Positions 5,698 to 8,542 of a DNA stretch of 8,542 nucleotides are shown one piece after another. This stretch comes from Candidatus Nealsoniibacteriota bacterium (GTDB lineage: Bacteria > Patescibacteriota > Minisyncoccia > Minisyncoccales > MHMH01). Under the pieces are notes generated by a model that ran no database searches, was not told the origin of the DNA, and saw only the letters and a list, made by a program, of their open reading frames with translations. The stretch lies in assembly GCA_016186525.1 (NCBI GenBank), contig JACPLM010000042.1, forward strand, positions 1 to 8,542, written 5' to 3'. Each line of letters opens with the position of its first letter. Position 1 is the stretch's first letter. A program made the translations under genes and the position numbers.

Positions 5698-6212
5698 CAA
5701 TATTTTAATAAGGAAATTATTTTTTGCCCCTTAAGGGCCTTTCTTCCTTTTAAATAAGTTAATTCTATGAGAAATTCAATCCCTATAATTTTCCCTTTGA
5801 GTTTTTTGACTAAATCAATGGTGGCTTTCACGGTTCCGCCGGTAGCCAAAACGTCGTCTATGACGACAACTTTTTCTCCTGGTAAAATAGCATCCTCGTG
5901 CATTTCAAGGACATCGCTGGCATACTCAAGGGAATATTCCTTAGAAACTGTTTTAGCCGGGAGTTTGCCTTTTTTCCTGACAATCGCTAACCCCGCCTTC
6001 AATTTATAAGCTAAAGCTGAAGCCAATAAAAAGCCCCTGGCATCAATGCCGACAATTTTATCAACTTTCTTTTTTAAATATGGCTGAGCCAGCCGATCTA
6101 TCATTCGGCTAAAAAGATTCTTGTCTTGGAGCAAGGGAGTAATATCTTTAAAATTAACTCCTTTGTGCGGCCAGTTCGGGATTTCCCTAATTTTGGATTT
6201 AAAATTTGGCAT
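5694..6212 (-). CDS. apt: Adenine phosphoribosyltransferase
   Basis: Converts adenine and PRPP to AMP and pyrophosphate in the cytoplasm. The 172-aa length is standard. The N-terminus KIREIPNWPHKGVNFKDITPLL (residues 7-28) is the classical APRT start. GIDARGF (55-61), VRKKGKLP (78-85), EYSLEYASD (92-100) and the PRPP loop VVVIDDVLATGGT (115-127) follow in order. The ATG at 6212 overlaps the 3' end of mtnP by 14 nt and has a strong AAGGAGG at 6222-6228, 9 nt upstream. Its stop overlaps the prs start. Placed between MTA phosphorylase, which makes adenine, and PRPP synthetase, which makes its co-substrate, it is the joining step of an adenine-salvage unit. Confidence 0.95.
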   Translation of the reverse strand: MPNFKSKIREIPNWPHKGVNFKDITPLLQDKNLFSRMIDRLAQPYLKKKVDKIVGIDARGFLLASALAYKLKAGLAIVRKKGKLPAKTVSKEYSLEYASDVLEMHEDAILPGEKVVVIDDVLATGGTVKATIDLVKKLKGKIIGIEFLIELTYLKGRKALKGQKIISLLKYW

Positions 6213-7002
6213 TTTTTAAGGCCTCCTTGCAGAAACAACTCCTTTTTTCCTTAATCTTTGGAATTGAGACTTTAAGCAAGTTTTTTATTTTTTCTATGTT
6301 TGCTCCCATGGTTTTTAGTATCTCATTTAAATCCACCGGATGCTCTTGCCAGCAGTCATAATCCGTTGCCATAGCCAAACATACATAACAAATTTCAAAC
6401 TCTCTGGCCAAATTTACTTCCGGCACCAGAGTCATTCCGATAATGTCTGAAAAATTTCTGAAAAATTTAGATTCGGCTCTGGTGGAAAACCTTGGCCCCT
6501 CAATGCACCAATAGGTGCCCTGCTTATGAACCGAAATCTTTAATTTTTGCGCCTCTTTATAAAATAAATTCCTTAATTCCGGGCAAAATGGATCGGCCAA
6601 AGAAACATGGGTTACCTGCCCGCCATCATAAAAAGTGTAATCCCTTTTTTTAGTGAAATCAATAAACTGGTCGCAGATAACAATATCTCCCGGTTTAAAA
6701 CTTTTTTGCAGAGAGCCCACTGCCGAAATGCCGATAACTCTTTCAATCCCTAATTTTTTTAAAGCCCAGAGGTTGGCTTTTGAATTTACTTTATGGGGCG
6801 GAATGCTGTGATTCTTACCGTGCCTAGACAAAAAAGCAACCATTTTGCCGGAAAAATTACCAATAATAATTGGCGATGACGGATAACCAAAAGGAGTTTT
6901 AATTTTAACTTCTTTTATTTTTTTGAAAAGTTTAGGATCTTCCAATCCGCTTCCGCCGATAATAGCAATTTTAGGATTAGATTTTGAAGAGTTTTTGAGC
7001 AT
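6199..7002 (-). CDS. mtnP: S-methyl-5'-thioadenosine phosphorylase
   Basis: Cleaves 5'-methylthioadenosine, the by-product of polyamine synthesis and other SAM-dependent reactions, with phosphate to adenine and 5-methylthioribose 1-phosphate. The 267-aa length is typical. Motifs: IIGGSGL (14-20) at the phosphate-binding N-terminus; SRHGKNHSIPPH (59-70); ISAVGSL (92-98); IEGPRFSTRAE (168-178); and GMTLVPEVNLARE (189-201) followed by MATDYDCW (211-218). The TDYDCW block is characteristic of MTA phosphorylases as opposed to purine nucleoside phosphorylases. The ATG lies 26 nt inside the end of tatD without a clear Shine-Dalgarno, and no other start precedes the conserved KIAIIGGSG. The last 15 residues are cysteine- and lysine-rich (SCFCKE) and look lineage-specific. 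A methylinosine phosphorylase activity cannot be excluded from sequence alone. Confidence 0.93.
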   Translation of the reverse strand: MLKNSSKSNPKIAIIGGSGLEDPKLFKKIKEVKIKTPFGYPSSPIIIGNFSGKMVAFLSRHGKNHSIPPHKVNSKANLWALKKLGIERVIGISAVGSLQKSFKPGDIVICDQFIDFTKKRDYTFYDGGQVTHVSLADPFCPELRNLFYKEAQKLKISVHKQGTYWCIEGPRFSTRAESKFFRNFSDIIGMTLVPEVNLAREFEICYVCLAMATDYDCWQEHPVDLNEILKTMGANIEKIKNLLKVSIPKIKEKRSCFCKEALKNAKF

Positions 7003-7804
7003 TTTGAGTACTAATCTCTGTTAATTCTTCGTAACTGATATTTTTTATTTTAGCAATTTTTTCAGCCACATATTTTACATAAATCGGCTCATTCCTGCCT
7101 TCCATCGGCAAGGGCGTTAAATACGGGCAATCGGTTTCAAGTAAAATTTTATCTAAAGGCGCCTTACTGATAACATCGTCAAGATTCATCTTGAAAATTA
7201 TCCCATTAAAACCTAAGTAAAAACCCATATCCATATATTTTTGCGCCTGTTCCCAACTTCCGGTAAAGCAATGGATTGTCCCTTTAAGTTTATTAGCTTT
7301 TAATTTATATTTTAAAAGTTGCAATAAATTATCGTGAGCCATCCGGCAATGAAGAAGAACTGGCAAATCCAACTCCTTGGCCAAATCTATCTGCTGGAAA
7401 AGGACTCCTGCCTGTTTTTCTTTAAATAATCCTGCCTTAGTTTTGCTCTTTGGTTTCCAGTAATAATCCAAGCCAATTTCACCGATGGCGACTACCTTGG
7501 GAGATTGGGCTAATTTTTTGTATTGCTCATAATCAAAACTTTCTTCAATTGTCGGAAATTGAATTTCCTCTATGTCATTTTTCATCTTCACTAAACCTGT
7601 TTCTAAATGAATGGGGTGCAAACCGATTGCGGCGTAAACTCCTTTCTCGTACTTTTCGGCCATTTCCACTGCTCTTTTGCTGGTAGAATACTGCGAACCG
7701 ATATTTATCATCCATACATTTTCAGCCAAAGCCCTCCGAATCACCTCCTCGGAATCGTTTTTATAGGCATTAAAATTTACGTGAGCGTGAGTATCAATAA
7801 GCAT
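6977..7804 (-). CDS. tatD: TatD-family metal-dependent deoxyribonuclease
   Basis: A 275-aa TIM-barrel metallohydrolase of the TatD/YcfH family, whose studied members are Mg-dependent 3'-5' DNA exonucleases or DNA repair factors. Metal ligands are all visible: H6 and H8 in MLIDTHAHVN, E109 in AIGEIGLDYYW, H152 in LLHCR, H178 in TIHCFTGS, and D225 in LLETDCPYL, plus the GLHPIH block (61-66). It starts at ATG 7804 at the conserved first residue of the family. No Shine-Dalgarno precedes it, and a TAAAAT box lies 9 nt upstream, suggesting a leaderless message. It is the first gene of the tatD-mtnP-apt-prs unit; its functional link to salvage is unclear and may be only co-transcription. Confidence 0.93.
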   Translation of the reverse strand: MLIDTHAHVNFNAYKNDSEEVIRRALAENVWMINIGSQYSTSKRAVEMAEKYEKGVYAAIGLHPIHLETGLVKMKNDIEEIQFPTIEESFDYEQYKKLAQSPKVVAIGEIGLDYYWKPKSKTKAGLFKEKQAGVLFQQIDLAKELDLPVLLHCRMAHDNLLQLLKYKLKANKLKGTIHCFTGSWEQAQKYMDMGFYLGFNGIIFKMNLDDVISKAPLDKILLETDCPYLTPLPMEGRNEPIYVKYVAEKIAKIKNISYEELTEISTQNAQKLFKI

Positions 7805-7813
7805 TACAAATTC

Positions 7814-7819
7814 ATTTTA
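7814..7819 (-). promoter_or_regulatory. Candidate -10 box of a leaderless tatD promoter
   Basis: On the - strand TAAAAT (7819-7814) ends 9 nt before the tatD ATG (7804). That spacing would place transcription start at or within a few bases of the start codon, the pattern seen for leaderless messages. No good -35 is seen, and the 45-nt intergenic space also contains the upstream terminator's T-run. Confidence 0.35.
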
Positions 7820-7830
7820 ACAATTTTTGA

Positions 7831-7863
7831 AAAAAAGAAAAGCGGTCCATTAAGCGGACCGCT
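7831..7863 (-). terminator. Intrinsic terminator of the alpha-mannosidase gene, with the stop codon in the loop
   Basis: A perfect 8-bp stem, 7856-7863 with 7841-7848 (AGCGGTCC on each strand), encloses a 7-nt loop (7849-7855). It is followed on the - strand by a T-run, TTTCTTTTTTT (7840-7830). The gene's TAA (7850-7852) lies within the loop, so the hairpin overlaps the last codons. It insulates the mannosidase gene from tatD. Confidence 0.88.
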
Positions 7864-8542
7864 CTTTAAATTCAATTCCTAAAGTCACGATTTGGAATGG
7901 TTTTATCGAAAACGAGATGCCATTCCCTGTTAACTCCAAATGATCTTGAATTTTCTCCTCAAGATTCAATAAATAAGCGTTGACAATATCTTTTGCGAAT
8001 TTAATTTCGGCTTTTTGCGCCTCCGACTCAAGGCTGAAAACCCTCAAAACCAACCATTCTTTTTCTTCTGCCTTTTTTATAGCCGAAACAATCAAACCCT
8101 CCGGCTTTATTTCTAAAAATGAAAGTTCTTTCGGCAAAGATCCTTTTTGCTGGCAGGTCGCAAGACCTAAAAGTTTGACGTTGTGATTATAAGCTTCCTG
8201 CCAAATCCTATTTTTCTGCCAATCGCCTCCATGCAAAAATAAAGAGTAACGAAATTCTTGCAATCCTTGGCATTGGGCTTCCGGGGTTGCTATTGAAGGA
8301 CCGGCATGGCCTCGTCTGGTTGAAAAATCATCCCTGCTCAACCAGCCAACGCAACGAAGAAGTGTTAGGGCAAGACATATTCCGTCCTTTTCGGGAATTG
8401 CCTCGCATTCAGGCAATCCTTTATTCATCAAAGTCAGCCCCTTTTCCTCATCGCTGACGCTCGCAAAAGACTGTTGGGGATAAGTGGGACATGGCGCCTC
8501 AACCGAACTTTCAGCCGGAGGAAAACCAACTTTTCTTTTTAC
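7850..8542 (-). CDS. GH38-family alpha-mannosidase, C-terminal part (5' end outside window)
   Basis: Only the C-terminal 230 residues are present. The frame is open to the right edge and the missing N-terminal part would hold the catalytic domain. Recognition rests on the GH38 C-terminal signature: a YPQQSFASVSDEEKGLTLMNKGLPE-type stretch (near 8480-8405), LLRCVGWLSRDDFSTR, then GHAGPSIATPEAQCQG and FRYSLFLHGGDW. Near the end come GLIVSAIKKAEEKEWLVLRV and PFQIVTLGIEF, typical of the terminal beta domains. TTG 8431 and ATG 8428 are internal, not starts, because homology continues upstream of them. Members hydrolyse alpha-mannosides, for example from N-glycans or mannosylglycerate; the substrate cannot be told from this fragment. 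No signal peptide can be judged. It is insulated from tatD by its own terminator. Confidence 0.88.
   Translation of the reverse strand, partial: VKRKVGFPPAESSVEAPCPTYPQQSFASVSDEEKGLTLMNKGLPECEAIPEKDGICLALTLLRCVGWLSRDDFSTRRGHAGPSIATPEAQCQGLQEFRYSLFLHGGDWQKNRIWQEAYNHNVKLLGLATCQQKGSLPKELSFLEIKPEGLIVSAIKKAEEKEWLVLRVFSLESEAQKAEIKFAKDIVNAYLLNLEEKIQDHLELTGNGISFSIKPFQIVTLGIEFKERSA

Noticed and set aside
7607..7882. + strand frame spanning the tatD start and the intergenic region
   Set aside because: It is antisense to tatD and to the mannosidase terminator; its translation has low-complexity stretches from the T/A-rich DNA.
8155..8168. AGGTC/GACCT hairpin inside the mannosidase gene
   Set aside because: Only 5 bp with no T-run; within chance expectation.
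1..8542. CRISPR arrays, tRNAs, rRNA, insertion sequences or attachment sites
   Set aside because: No spaced direct repeats, tRNA-like cloverleaf segments, transposase motifs or terminal repeats were seen by eye; the DNA is almost fully accounted for by the listed genes.

Overview
The window looks like chromosomal DNA from an uncultured anaerobic bacterium. It is moderately AT-rich and tightly packed, with short gene overlaps, strong GGAGG ribosome-binding sites and A-rich leaders. No gene fixes the taxonomy. Two traits fit a small-genome or candidate-phylum lineage (inference only): a compact PRPP synthetase-like protein of about 287 aa, and an MTA phosphorylase in place of the usual bacterial MTA/SAH nucleosidase. 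The genetic code is standard apart from two UGA codons that are evidently read as selenocysteine. Three other TGA codons are ordinary stops.

Left half (1-4803, + strand): a selenium-dependent glycine (or sarcosine/betaine) reductase locus in the order grdE (5' end cut by the window edge) - grdB - terminator/promoter - trxA - grdC - grdA. Two of these genes, grdB and grdA, are selenoprotein genes. A gene caller that treats every TGA as a stop will cut grdB in two and will lose the N-terminus and the catalytic Sec of GrdA. The grdB Sec codon is followed by a perfect 7-bp hairpin at the right distance for a bacterial SECIS element. Component B (GrdE+GrdB) activates the substrate, selenoprotein GrdA receives the carboxymethyl group on selenium, component C (GrdC plus an unseen GrdD) releases it as acetyl phosphate, and the thioredoxin regenerates GrdA. 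This is an energy-conserving amino-acid reduction. grdD, grdX and trxB are not in the window.

Middle (4808-4836): a terminator hairpin that can serve both converging transcription units.

Right half (4834-7804, - strand): an overlapping four-gene unit, read right to left: tatD - mtnP - apt - prs. The last three form a chemically complete adenine-salvage route. MTA phosphorylase releases adenine, PRPP synthetase makes PRPP, and adenine phosphoribosyltransferase joins them to AMP. tatD appears leaderless, with a TAAAAT box just upstream of its ATG.

Right edge (7831-8542, - strand): the C-terminal part of a GH38-type alpha-mannosidase, cut by the window edge. Its stop codon lies in the loop of its own terminator hairpin. 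No RNA genes, CRISPR arrays, insertion sequences or gene-free stretches over 300 bases were seen.
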